DNA from: Solirubrobacter ginsenosidimutans
GTDB lineage: Bacteria; Actinomycetota; Thermoleophilia; Solirubrobacterales; Solirubrobacteraceae
NCBI RefSeq assembly: GCF_027587205.1
Contig: NZ_JAPDOD010000041.1
Span: 14,341-78,340, forward strand
Direction: 5' to 3'
Length of the DNA: 64,000 bases
Positions 22,478 to 30,542 of the stretch are shown here, one piece after another (the stretch's first letter is position 1; each line of letters begins with the position of its first letter). The translations under genes and the position numbers were made by a program. The notes below the pieces were generated by a model. It made no database searches and was not told where the DNA came from. It worked only from the letters and a program-made list of their open reading frames with translations.

Positions 22478-23895
22478 TGCGCCTGGCCGCCGGGGTGGCC
22501 GCCGCGAAGGCGGTCGGCACGCTCGCGCGCACCGCCGGTCGCGGCGGGGGAACCTCGCTCCCGGGCAAGGTCCTCACCCGCGTCGAGCCGCACGCGATCG
22601 GCCGCCTAGCTCGCCGGCTGGAGCGCGGCAGCGTCGTGATCTCGGCCACCAACGGCAAGACCACGACCGCGGCGATGGTCGCCTCGATCCTCGAGCGCAC
22701 CGGCGCGCGGCTCGTCCACAACCGCGCCGGGGCGAACATGGCGGGCGGCATCGCGACGACGCTGGCCAACGCTTCGCGCAAGGGTGGGCGGGCGCTCGCC
22801 GGCGACTTCGGGCTCTTCGAGGTCGACGAGTTCTGGCTCGGGCCCGTCGTCGAGGAGCTCGAGCCGCGCGCGATGCTGCTCGGCAACCTCTACCGCGACC
22901 AGCTCGATCGCTACGGCGAGCTGGAGACGATCGCGGACCGCTGGGCGGTCGTGGTGGCGGCGCAGGCCGGCGCCACGACGCTCGTGCTCAACGCCGATGA
23001 CCCACTCGTGGCCGACCTGGGCCGCGTCCACGAGGCGCCGCCGTCGCAAGGCGCCGGCGGGCCGCCGTGGGATGAGGCCGAGCTGTTGCCCAGCGCGGTC
23101 TTCTTCGGCGTCGACGACGACTCGCTCGCGCTGCCCGAGCTCCAGCACGCGAGCGACTCCAAGCACTGTCGCCGCTGCGGGCACGCGTACACCTACGAAG
23201 CCGTCTACCTCGCGCACCTCGGCCACTACCGCTGCCCCAACTGCGGCCAGACGCGCCCCGAACCGACCATCGTGGCCACCGACGTCGAGCTGCGCGGCAT
23301 CCGCAGCGCCGCGTTCACGCTGCGCGGCGCGCGGATCGAGCTGCCCCTCCCTGGGCTCTACAACGTCTACAACGCGCTCGCGGCGGCGGCGCTCACGCTC
23401 TCGCTCGGGGTCGAGCTGGAGGACGTCGTCGGCGGGCTGGAGGCGGTCGCCCCCGCGTTCGGCCGCGCGGAGACGCTCAACCTCGGCGGCCGCAAGGCCA
23501 GCCTGCTGCTGGTCAAGAACCCGGCGGGCGCGAACGAGGTCCTGCGGACGCTCGCGCTCGAGGAGGGCGAGCTGGACCTGTTCGGCGTGCTCAACGACCG
23601 GATCGCCGACGGGCGCGACGTCAGCTGGGTGTGGGATGCCGACTGGGAGCTGCTCGTCGGACGCGTGCGGCGCTTCACGTGCTCCGGCACCCGCGCGGCG
23701 GAGCTGGCGCTGCGGATGAAGTACGCGGGGATGGACGAGGCCTGCCTGCACGTCGTCGACGACGTCGAGCAGGGCCTGGACGCGGCGCTCGCCGACGGCG
23801 ACGGCCCGCTCTACATCGTCCCCACCTACACCGCGCTGCTCGAGCTGCGCGACGTGCTGACCAAGCGCGGCCACCTCGAGGCCTACTGGAGATGA
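22474..23895 (+). CDS. murT: MurT, lipid II isoglutaminyl synthase ligase subunit
   Basis: A 473-aa Mur ligase-like protein. The P-loop is ISATNGKTTTAAMVASIL (about residues 52-69), the Mur central domain continues to about 330, and a zinc-ribbon insert typical of MurT is present: CRRCG (about 232) and CPNCG (about 251). DUF1727 forms the C-terminal part. With GatD it amidates the alpha-carboxyl of D-isoglutamate in lipid II, using ATP and glutamine. Start ATG 22474 or 22477 overlaps the dagK stop. Unusually, a methyltransferase gene separates it from gatD. Confidence 0.95.
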   Translation: MMRLAAGVAAAKAVGTLARTAGRGGGTSLPGKVLTRVEPHAIGRLARRLERGSVVISATNGKTTTAAMVASILERTGARLVHNRAGANMAGGIATTLANASRKGGRALAGDFGLFEVDEFWLGPVVEELEPRAMLLGNLYRDQLDRYGELETIADRWAVVVAAQAGATTLVLNADDPLVADLGRVHEAPPSQGAGGPPWDEAELLPSAVFFGVDDDSLALPELQHASDSKHCRRCGHAYTYEAVYLAHLGHYRCPNCGQTRPEPTIVATDVELRGIRSAAFTLRGARIELPLPGLYNVYNALAAAALTLSLGVELEDVVGGLEAVAPAFGRAETLNLGGRKASLLLVKNPAGANEVLRTLALEEGELDLFGVLNDRIADGRDVSWVWDADWELLVGRVRRFTCSGTRAAELALRMKYAGMDEACLHVVDDVEQGLDAALADGDGPLYIVPTYTALLELRDVLTKRGHLEAYWR

Positions 23896-24605
23896 GTTTC
23901 GACGACGTGGTGTGGCACGACGTGGAATGCGGGCGCTACGACGCCGACCTCGCGCTCTGGGGCGAGCTGGCGGAAGGCGCCGAGCACGGGGTGCTCGACG
24001 TCGGCGCCGGCACCGGGCGCGTCTCGCTGCCGCTGGCCGCGGCCGGCCACCAGGTGACGGCGCTCGACATCGATCCCGAGCTCCTCGGCGCGCTGCGTGA
24101 GCGTGCGGCCGCGGCGGGCGTCGAGGTCGCGACGCTCGCCGCCGACGCCCGCGACTTCACGCTCCCCGAGCCCGTCAGCCTGATCGCGGTGCCGATGCAG
24201 ACGATCCAGCTGCTGCCCGAGCGCGACGGCTTCTTCGCCTCCGCGCGGCGGGCGCTCGTCCCGGGCGGGCGGGTGGCGATCGCGATCGCCACCGACCTCG
24301 AGCCCTACGACGGCGCTCCCCCGCTCCCCGCGCCGGACCTCGGGCAGGCGGGCGGTTGGACCTACGTCTCTCAACCGATCGCGATCCGGATCGACGGCGA
24401 CCGGGTGCTGATCGAGCGCATCCGCCAGATGGTCGGCCCGGCCGACGAGCGTGAGGCGTTCCAGGACGTCATCACGCTCGCGATCGTCACGCCCGGTGGG
24501 CTGGCGGAGGAGGCGGCGCGGCACGGTCTGGAGGCCGAGGAGCTGCTGCACATCCCCGAGACGCCCGAGCACGTCGCATCGCAGGTGGTGGTCTTCCGTG
24601 GCTGA
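23892..24605 (+). CDS. Class I SAM-dependent methyltransferase inserted between murT and gatD
   Basis: A 237-aa Rossmann-fold methyltransferase. Motif I is GVLDVGAGTGRVSLPLAAAG (about residues 34-53), motif II the acidic end VTALDIDPE, then LSLIAVPMQTIQLL as the motif IV region. The C-terminal part has VGPADEREAFQDV and ends VASQVVVFRG. The substrate is unknown. ATG 23892 overlaps the murT stop (ATGA), and its end overlaps gatD by 8 nt, so it is co-translated with the lipid II amidation enzyme; an envelope substrate or a small-molecule role is possible. Confidence 0.85.
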   Translation: MSFDDVVWHDVECGRYDADLALWGELAEGAEHGVLDVGAGTGRVSLPLAAAGHQVTALDIDPELLGALRERAAAAGVEVATLAADARDFTLPEPVSLIAVPMQTIQLLPERDGFFASARRALVPGGRVAIAIATDLEPYDGAPPLPAPDLGQAGGWTYVSQPIAIRIDGDRVLIERIRQMVGPADEREAFQDVITLAIVTPGGLAEEAARHGLEAEELLHIPETPEHVASQVVVFRG

Positions 24606-25338
24606 CGCGCTGCGCGTCTGCGCGCTCTATCCGGAGCTGATGAACATCTACGCCGATCGCGGCAACCTCGCACTGCTGCAGAAGCGCTGCGGGTGGCGCG
24701 GCCTGGGGTTCGAGCTCTCCGGCGCCGGCCTCGACGATCCGCTGGACCCGGACGCCCACGATCTCTTCTACATCGGCGGCGGCCAGGACCGCGACCAGGC
24801 GCTCTGCGCCGAGGATCTGGCGACGGTCAAGCGCGACGCGCTGCACGCCGCGGCCGCCACCGGAAAGGTGATCTTCGCCGTCTGCGGCGGCTACCAACTG
24901 CTCGGTCACGCGTACGAACTCGGAGGTGAGCGGCTTCCGGGCGTCGGCCTCGTCGACCTCGAGACCGTCCGCGAGGACGGGCCCCGGCTGATCGGCAACG
25001 TCGCGATCGAAGTCGACCTCGGCGGGCTGCCGCGGGTACTGGCCGGATTCGAGAATCACGGCGGCCGGACCCGCCTGGGAGCGTCGGAGCGCCCACTCGG
25101 CCGCGTCCTCGCCGGTCATGGAAACGACGGGCGCTCGGGGTTCGAAGGCGTCCGCGGTGGTCCGAAGGGCACGGTCGTCGGTACGTATCTGCATGGCCCG
25201 CTCCTCCCCAAGAACAGCTGGTTCTCCGACTGGCTCACCGCCACCGCGCTGGGACGGGACGCCTCGGAGCTCAGCTCACTCGACGACAGGCTGGAAGACG
25301 CAGCACATCAGGCCGCGCGGCGCGCCGCAGGTCTCTGA
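24598..25338 (+). CDS. gatD: GatD, lipid II glutaminyl amidotransferase subunit
   Basis: A 246-aa class I glutamine amidotransferase of the CobB/CobQ type. The nucleophile is Cys96 in IFAVCGGYQLLGHAYE, and the catalytic His199 lies in VVGTYLHGPLLPKN. It begins ALRVCALYPELMNIYADRGN, typical of GatD. It supplies ammonia from glutamine to MurT. Start GTG 24598 overlaps the methyltransferase by 8 nt. The reading is complete with both catalytic residues, so amidation of lipid II is expected. Confidence 0.95.
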   Translation: MADALRVCALYPELMNIYADRGNLALLQKRCGWRGLGFELSGAGLDDPLDPDAHDLFYIGGGQDRDQALCAEDLATVKRDALHAAAATGKVIFAVCGGYQLLGHAYELGGERLPGVGLVDLETVREDGPRLIGNVAIEVDLGGLPRVLAGFENHGGRTRLGASERPLGRVLAGHGNDGRSGFEGVRGGPKGTVVGTYLHGPLLPKNSWFSDWLTATALGRDASELSSLDDRLEDAAHQAARRAAGL

Positions 25339-25365
25339 GTGCGGAAGCCCATCAATCCGGTGGGG

Positions 25366-25371
25366 TAGCAT
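25366..25371 (+). promoter_or_regulatory. Candidate -10 element of the OpuC-type transporter operon
   Basis: TAGCAT lies 28 nt before TTG 25400, in the 61-nt gap after gatD. A start site near 25379 would leave a leader of about 21 nt without a Shine-Dalgarno. Weak evidence. Confidence 0.3.
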
Positions 25372-25399
25372 CCGCCGCCCCCTCCCCGGGATTGCCTCT

Positions 25400-26410
25400 T
25401 TGACCAGATCCGACACCGCCCAGCCCGAGGGGCCGTCCGGCTACCGCGAAGCCATCGACCTGGAGTTCGCGGCCGCGACCAAGCAGTACGCCGGCACTGA
25501 CAGCCCCGCCGTCGACGCGCTCTCGCTCAAGGTCCCCGCCGGGGAGATCTGCGTTCTCGTCGGCCCGTCGGGCTGCGGCAAGACCACCGCGATGCGGATG
25601 GTCAACCGGATGATCGACATCACCAGCGGGGACATCCTCGTCGGCGGGCGCAGCGTCAAGGACCGCGACGTCGACGACCTGCGGCGCGAGATCGGGTACG
25701 TGATCCAGCAGATCGGGCTCTTCCCGCATCGCACGATCGGCGACAACATCGCGACCGTGCCCAGGCTCCTGGGCTGGGACAAGCACCGCATCAACGCGCG
25801 GGTCGAGGAACTGCTGGACCTGATCGACCTGCCGCCCGAGATGCGCAAGCGCTACCCGGCGCAGCTCTCCGGCGGGCAGCGCCAGCGCGTCGGCGTGGCC
25901 CGCGCGCTCGCCGCCGACCCGCCGCTGATGCTGATGGACGAGCCGTTCGGCGCGATCGACCCGATCAACCGCGACCGCCTGCAGAACGAGTTCCTGCGCC
26001 TGCAGGCCGTGGTCAAGAAGACGATCGTGTTCGTCACGCACGACATCGACGAGGCGATCAAGATGGGCGATCGGATCGCGATCCTGCAGGTCGGCGGCAA
26101 GCTCGCCCAGTACGCGCCGCCCGCCGAGCTGCTGCTCAACCCCGCGAACGCGTTCGTCGACGACTTCGTCGGCGCCGACCGGGCGCTGAAGCGGCTCTCG
26201 CTGATCCGGGTGAGCGAGATCCCGCGCTCGGCGCTGGGCAACGCCAACGGCGGCATCGAGATCCCGGACGACACGCCGTTGCGCACCGCGCTGTCGGAGT
26301 TGCTCGGCCGCGGCGAGCTGCACGGCCGCGTGGTCGACGAGCACGGCGAGGCGGTCGGTTCCCTCTCAGTCGACGCGATCGCCCGCCTGGCCGCCGGGGA
26401 ACGCCTGTGA
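25400..26410 (+). CDS. Glycine betaine/choline-type ABC transporter ATPase (OpuCA-like)
   Basis: A 336-aa ABC ATPase of the compatible-solute (OTCN) class. Walker A is VGPSGCGKTTAM (about residues 53-64), Q-loop YVIQQIGLFPH, signature LSGGQRQRVGVARAL, Walker B LMLMDEPFGAIDP, H-loop VTHD. After residue ~250 a degenerate CBS-like tail (PDDTPLRTALSELLGRGEL to SVDAIARL) may regulate uptake. It powers import by the two permeases that follow. TTG 25400 is the best start; no Shine-Dalgarno is visible. Confidence 0.9.
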   Translation: MTRSDTAQPEGPSGYREAIDLEFAAATKQYAGTDSPAVDALSLKVPAGEICVLVGPSGCGKTTAMRMVNRMIDITSGDILVGGRSVKDRDVDDLRREIGYVIQQIGLFPHRTIGDNIATVPRLLGWDKHRINARVEELLDLIDLPPEMRKRYPAQLSGGQRQRVGVARALAADPPLMLMDEPFGAIDPINRDRLQNEFLRLQAVVKKTIVFVTHDIDEAIKMGDRIAILQVGGKLAQYAPPAELLLNPANAFVDDFVGADRALKRLSLIRVSEIPRSALGNANGGIEIPDDTPLRTALSELLGRGELHGRVVDEHGEAVGSLSVDAIARLAAGERL

Positions 26411-27102
26411 TCCTCGCCCAGCTCAAGATCGGCGACCGCAGCGCCGCCGACTCCTGCGTCGAGAACAACGGCTTCTGCCCGAGCTGGATCGCCCACAACC
26501 TCGACCGCTACAAGCAGCCGCTGATCGACCACATCGAGCTCACGCTGATCGCCGTCGTGGTCGGCTTCGTGATCGCGTTCTCGCTCGCGCTGCTCGCCCA
26601 TCGACGGCGCTGGCTGGTCCCGCCGATCACGCAGATCACCGGCATCCTCTACACGATTCCGAGCGTCGCGTTCTTCTTCTTGCTGCTGCCGCTGACCGGG
26701 CGCGGCAAGGTGACCGCGCTGATCGCGCTCGTCTCCTACACGCTGCTGATCATCTTCCGCAACGTGATCACGGGCCTGAACAGCGTCCCCGCCGAGGCGC
26801 GCGACGCGGGCCGCGGCATGGGTCTGACGCAGAACCAGCTCCTCTGGCGCGTCGAGCTGCCGCTCGCGCTGCCGGAGATCATGGCGGGCCTGCGGATCGC
26901 GGTCACGACCACGGTCGGCCTCACCTCGCTGGTGTTCCTGGCCGGCGCGGGCGGGCTGGGCGGGGCGATCTTCGCCGACATCCAGTTCCAGTCCAACGTG
27001 GTCGTCGCGGGCGGCCTCTGCGTGCTGCTGGCGCTCGTGTTCGACCTCCTCGTGCTCGCGCTCCAGAAGGCGCTGACGCCGTGGACGAGGGTTGCTCGAT
27101 GA
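26407..27102 (+). CDS. OpuC-type ABC permease (first)
   Basis: A 231-aa membrane permease with about six hydrophobic segments. The BPD_transp_1 coupling loop is EARDAGRGMGLTQNQLLWRV, followed by ELPLALPEIMAGLRIA. The N-terminal NGFCPSWIAHNLDRY is a periplasmic-leading segment seen in this transporter class. It forms the heteromeric channel with the next gene. GTG 26407 overlaps the ATPase stop (GTGA), and its stop overlaps the next ATG. Confidence 0.92.
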   Translation: MILAQLKIGDRSAADSCVENNGFCPSWIAHNLDRYKQPLIDHIELTLIAVVVGFVIAFSLALLAHRRRWLVPPITQITGILYTIPSVAFFFLLLPLTGRGKVTALIALVSYTLLIIFRNVITGLNSVPAEARDAGRGMGLTQNQLLWRVELPLALPEIMAGLRIAVTTTVGLTSLVFLAGAGGLGGAIFADIQFQSNVVVAGGLCVLLALVFDLLVLALQKALTPWTRVAR

Positions 27103-27869
27103 CGCTCACGTTCGCCGCTCTGGGCGAGTTCGGGGACGCGATCTCCTTCATCTTCACCTCGCGCGAGCACCAGCGCGGGTCACCCGTCGGCGGATCGCAC
27201 AACCTGCCGCTGTTGTGGGAGCACCTGAAGGTGTGCGGCGCGGCCATGGGCGTGGCGTTGCTGATCGCGCTCCCACTCGGACTGATCCTCGGCCACACCG
27301 GCAAAGGGTCCTTCCTGGCGATCTCGGTCTCGAACATCGGCCGTGCCGTGCCGAGCATCGCATTGATCGCGCTCTTCATCGCGTTCTTCCCGGGCAGTCC
27401 CGAGTTCCTCAACGTCACCTTCGCGCTCGCGCTGCTGGCGATCCCGCCGATCCTCACCAACGCCTATGTGGGGGTGCAGCAGACCGATCGCGACTCGGTC
27501 GACGCGGCGCGCGGGATGGGGATGTCGAACGGCCAGATCATCCGCTCGATCGAACTGCCGCTGGCGCTGCCGCTGATCTTCGGCGGCATCAAGACATCGA
27601 CCGTCAACGTCATCGCCACCGCCACGATCGCGCCGCTGGTCGGCGTGGTCACGCTCGGCGACCCGCTCGTGGCCTTCTCGGTCTACGGGCGCGAGGGCCA
27701 GATCGGCGCCTCGATCATCGTCGCCGCACTGGCGATCGGCGCCGAGGTCGGCCTGTCGGCCGTCCAGCGCGCCGTGACGCCGGCCGGCATCAAGCTCCAG
27801 CGTGGCGAGGAGGGCCGCGCGCGAGCCCGCTTCGGTCTAACCAAGAGGAGGATTCAGACCGCGCCATGA
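27099..27869 (+). CDS. OpuC-type ABC permease (second)
   Basis: A 256-aa permease with about six hydrophobic segments. It carries DAARGMGMSNGQIIRSI and ELPLALPLIFGGIKTSTVN, the coupling-helix motif that binds the ATPase. A basic tail EEGRARARFGLTKRRIQ extends the C-terminus. ATG 27099 overlaps the previous stop; an ATG at 27081 lies inside the previous gene. A GAGGAGG site inside its 3' end serves the substrate-binding protein gene that overlaps its stop. Confidence 0.92.
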   Translation: MTLTFAALGEFGDAISFIFTSREHQRGSPVGGSHNLPLLWEHLKVCGAAMGVALLIALPLGLILGHTGKGSFLAISVSNIGRAVPSIALIALFIAFFPGSPEFLNVTFALALLAIPPILTNAYVGVQQTDRDSVDAARGMGMSNGQIIRSIELPLALPLIFGGIKTSTVNVIATATIAPLVGVVTLGDPLVAFSVYGREGQIGASIIVAALAIGAEVGLSAVQRAVTPAGIKLQRGEEGRARARFGLTKRRIQTAP

Positions 27870-28858
27870 GAAGATCCACGACCGCATTGGCCGCCGTTCT
27901 GGCGGCCCTGACCGTATTCGTCGCCGCCTGCGGCGGGGACGACGAGCCCAGCTCCAGCGGCGCCGCCGCGACCAGCACCCCCGAGGCCACCCAGGCCGCG
28001 GACACCGGTGCCATCGCCAAGAACGACGCCAACAGCGCGATCTCCTTGAAGATCGGCTCCAAGAACTTCACCGAGCAGAAGGTGCTGGGCGAGATCTACG
28101 CCCAGGGCCTCGCCGCGGCCGGGTACACCACGTCGACCGACCTCAACCTGGGCGATCAGGACACGGCGCTCGCCGCGCTCAAGGGCGGGCAGATCGACGC
28201 CTACCCCGAGTACACCGGCACGGCGCTGACCGCGTTCTACAAGAAGGACGCGGCTGACCTGCCCAACGACGCCCAGGCGGCCTACGAGGAGCTCAAGGGC
28301 CTCTTCGCCCCCGACGGGATCACCGCGTTCCCGCCGACGCCGTTCACCAGCTCCAACGAGGTCGCGGTCACCGCCGACACGGCCTCGAAGTACAGCCTCA
28401 CGAACATCTCCGACCTCTCGAAGGTCGCCGACCAGCTGACGCTCTACGGCACACCTGAGTGCCGCAAGCGCATGGACTGCCTCCTGGGTCTGGAGCAGGT
28501 CTACGGGCTGAAGTTCAAGAAGTTCGTGCCCGTCGATCCCGCCCAGCGCCACGAGGTGCTCGAGTCGGGCCGCGCCGACGTCTCGATCGTCTTCACGACC
28601 GACCCGCAGATCAAGCGCAACAAGGAAGTCCTGCTCAAGGACGACAAGGGCATGTTCCCGCCCTACAACCCGACGCTGCTGATGAAGACCGCGACGGCCG
28701 ACAAGGCCGGCGCCGACCTGCCGAAGGTCATCGATCAGATCCAGAAGCCGCTGACCGACGACGCGATGCAGGAGCTCGACGCCCGCGTCGACCTCGACAA
28801 GAAGGACCCCGCCGAGGTCGCCAAGGAATACCTCTCCGAGACCGGCCTCGTGAAGTAG
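27866..28858 (+). CDS. OpuC-type substrate-binding lipoprotein
   Basis: A 330-aa OpuAC-domain (PF04069-like) substrate-binding lipoprotein. Signal segment ALTVFVAAC places the lipidated Cys at 22; a Ser/Thr/Ala-rich linker follows. The domain begins LKIGSKNFTEQKVLGEIYAQ and contains GGQIDAYPEYTGTALTAF, typical of glycine betaine/carnitine/choline-binding proteins. It delivers quaternary ammonium solutes to the two permeases, most likely for osmoprotection. ATG 27866 overlaps the permease stop, with GAGGAGG about 14 nt upstream. Confidence 0.92.
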   Translation: MRRSTTALAAVLAALTVFVAACGGDDEPSSSGAAATSTPEATQAADTGAIAKNDANSAISLKIGSKNFTEQKVLGEIYAQGLAAAGYTTSTDLNLGDQDTALAALKGGQIDAYPEYTGTALTAFYKKDAADLPNDAQAAYEELKGLFAPDGITAFPPTPFTSSNEVAVTADTASKYSLTNISDLSKVADQLTLYGTPECRKRMDCLLGLEQVYGLKFKKFVPVDPAQRHEVLESGRADVSIVFTTDPQIKRNKEVLLKDDKGMFPPYNPTLLMKTATADKAGADLPKVIDQIQKPLTDDAMQELDARVDLDKKDPAEVAKEYLSETGLVK

Positions 28859-28905
28859 CGCATGTGACATTCGTCCGCGCGGGTCTGTTTCGCGGAGGTG
28901 TGGGG

Positions 28906-28911
28906 GATACT
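28906..28911 (+). promoter_or_regulatory. Predicted -10 element of the HlyIII-family gene
   Basis: GATACT (NANNNT, one base off TANNNT) ends 8 nt before ATG 28920, the leaderless spacing seen elsewhere. A GGAGGTG further upstream is too far to serve as a ribosome-binding site. Confidence 0.35.
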
Positions 28912-28919
28912 CGAGGGCT

Positions 28920-29567
28920 ATGGACGCCTTCGAGATCCCCCGCCTGCGCGGCGTGACTCACGCGTACGCGTTCTGGGGCGCGCTCGTCGCGGCCGCGGTG
29001 TTGATCGTCCTCACGCCGGGTGGCATGCCGCGCGCGTCGGCAGCGATCTACGGCGCCGGCCTGTGCGCACTGTTCGGCGGCTCCGCGCTCTACCACCGCT
29101 GGCGCTGGAACCCGCGCTGGCGCCCGATCCTGCGGCGGATCGACCACAGCACGATCTTCGTGTTCATCGCCGCGTCCTACACCCCCGTCGGACTGCTCAT
29201 TCTGTCCGGGACGACGAAGTGGGTGGTGATGATCACCGTCTGGGCCGGCGCGCTCTGCGGCGTCGCGTTGAGCGTGGCGTGGATCACGGCGCCGCGCGCG
29301 CTGTGCGCCGCCTGTTACGTGGCCCTCGGTTGGGTCGCGGTGGTCGCGTTCCCGCAGATGGCCGCGTCGCTGCCGGTCGCGCCGCTCGTGCTGATCATCG
29401 TCGGCGGCGTGCTCTACACCGCCGGCGCGGTGATCTTCGCCCTCGGGCGCCCGAACCCGTGGCCGCGGGTGTTCGGGTTCCACGAGATCTTCCACGTGTT
29501 CGTGATCCTGGCCGCCGTGGTGCACTTCGTCGCCATCTCGGGCTGGGTCGTCATGCACAACGCCTGA
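28920..29567 (+). CDS. Hemolysin III / PAQR-family membrane protein
   Basis: A 215-aa protein with seven hydrophobic segments. HlyIII/PAQR landmarks are ALYHRWRWNPRWRPILRRID, HSTIFVFIAASYTP with the conserved Asp-His-Ser, and the C-terminal HEIFHVFVILAAVVHF with two conserved His, which together bind zinc in this superfamily. Bacterial members are poorly understood and the haemolysin name should not be taken literally. It starts 61 nt after the transporter operon and is followed by the 519-nt gap, so it is probably a single-gene unit. Confidence 0.92.
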   Translation: MDAFEIPRLRGVTHAYAFWGALVAAAVLIVLTPGGMPRASAAIYGAGLCALFGGSALYHRWRWNPRWRPILRRIDHSTIFVFIAASYTPVGLLILSGTTKWVVMITVWAGALCGVALSVAWITAPRALCAACYVALGWVAVVAFPQMAASLPVAPLVLIIVGGVLYTAGAVIFALGRPNPWPRVFGFHEIFHVFVILAAVVHFVAISGWVVMHNA

Positions 29568-30086
29568 CGGCGAGAGCGGTCTTCGGTGGTGGTGGGTGCG
29601 GGGCGGTGCGGGGATGACGAACTGCATGTCCGGTGAGGGAGCGGGCGGTCGCGGTGAGTCGCGAGGGTGTTCCCGCACGCCGATCACCCGATGGACCACG
29701 GATTGCGACGGGGTGCTGCCGGAATGTTGCCTGTGGGGAAACATTCCGGACGCACCCCCACCAACGCGCCACATCGAACAGTGCGAACTGATCGAGACTC
29801 GCGAGCGGACCCTCAAACGCGCACGGTCGACCATGACGACCGGGAAAGGGCGTGTGCGGGACACACTTTCAGTACCACGCCCGTAACTGTCGGTATCCCC
29901 GCGCGGCAAATCGGGCCAACAGAGCCGAGCCGGGTGGCGGACTGACGGCAGCCCGGGACGGGGGGCGCGCCACTCCCCCTCCCCACCCGGCGCAGTTGAC
30001 GTTCGTGCACCTCGCCGTCGACGATTTCGCCGCGCGTTGCGGGGTCCCGACGGCGTTCCGCCGTCGGGATTGGTTAGCTGCTCGCG
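29568..30086. other. 519-nt gene-free gap with structured elements
   Basis: No frame here has coding-like third-position GC. The main feature is a long two-part hairpin: GGGGTGC (29710-29716) pairs with GCACCCC (29752-29758), then after a 2x2 internal loop CCGGAATGTT (29719-29728) pairs with AACATTCCGG (29740-29749), leaving an 11-nt loop. No known riboswitch, 6S, SRP, tmRNA or RNase P core was recognised by eye. It could hold a small RNA or an operator. Confidence 0.5.
30046..30068 (+). promoter_or_regulatory. Perfect hairpin upstream of dut
   Basis: CCCGACGGCG (30046-30055) pairs with CGCCGTCGGG (30059-30068) around a TTC loop, 18 nt before ATG 30087. It is followed by GATTGGTTAG, not a U-tract. 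It may be an operator or a leader structure. Confidence 0.45.
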
Positions 30087-30542
30087 ATGGCCGTCATCGC
30101 TTCAGTCGACGAACTCGCGATCCAGCTCCTGCACCCCGACGCGCGGCCCCCGGCGCGCACCCGCTCAGGCGACGCCGGGTACGACCTCGCGTGCGTGGAG
30201 CCCTTCGAGCTGGCCCAGGGCGAGCGGGCGATGGTGCCCACCGGCGTCGCGGTCGCGATCCCGCCGGGGATGTGCGGCCTCGTGCTCCCGCGCTCCGGGC
30301 TGGCGATCAAGCACGGGATCTCGTGCGTCAACGCACCGGGTCTCGTCGACCCGAACTACCGCGGCGAGCTGCGGGTCATCCTCATCAACCACGGCACCGA
30401 GCCGTTCTCGGCTGAGGCGGGCGACCGGATCGCGCAGCTGCTGATCGTGCCGTTCGCGTCACCGGTCCCCGTCGTCGTCGAGGAGCTCCCCGACGGCGGC
30501 GACGACCGCGGCACCGGCGGCTTCGGCTCTAGCGGCCGTTGA
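30087..30542 (+). CDS. dut: dUTP diphosphatase
   Basis: A 151-aa trimeric-type dUTPase with the five family motifs: RSGDAGYDLA (motif 1), LVLPRSGLA (motif 2), GLVDPNYRGELRVILIN (motif 3, catalytic Asp and base-recognition Tyr), EAGDRIAQLLI (motif 4) and the C-terminal RGTGGFGSSGR (motif 5). It hydrolyses dUTP to dUMP and pyrophosphate, keeping uracil out of DNA and feeding dTMP synthesis. ATG 30087 is clear. The 3' end overlaps the convergent hflX by 14 bp. Confidence 0.96.
   Translation: MAVIASVDELAIQLLHPDARPPARTRSGDAGYDLACVEPFELAQGERAMVPTGVAVAIPPGMCGLVLPRSGLAIKHGISCVNAPGLVDPNYRGELRVILINHGTEPFSAEAGDRIAQLLIVPFASPVPVVVEELPDGGDDRGTGGFGSSGR

Noticed and set aside
29596..29886. Possible 96-aa gene in the 519-nt gap
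   Set aside because: Third-position GC is not coding-like, there is no start signal, and the translation has no recognisable features.
10246..30005. Word GTTGACGTTCG occurring at 10246-10256 and near 29996-30006
   Set aside because: Eleven bases of shared sequence in two gaps without further similarity; may be chance or a -35-like element only.
29568..30086. Known riboswitch or housekeeping RNA (cobalamin, c-di-AMP, c-di-GMP, 6S, SRP, tmRNA, RNase P)
   Set aside because: None of the conserved core motifs that I know could be found on either strand; structure is present but the class is not identifiable by eye.
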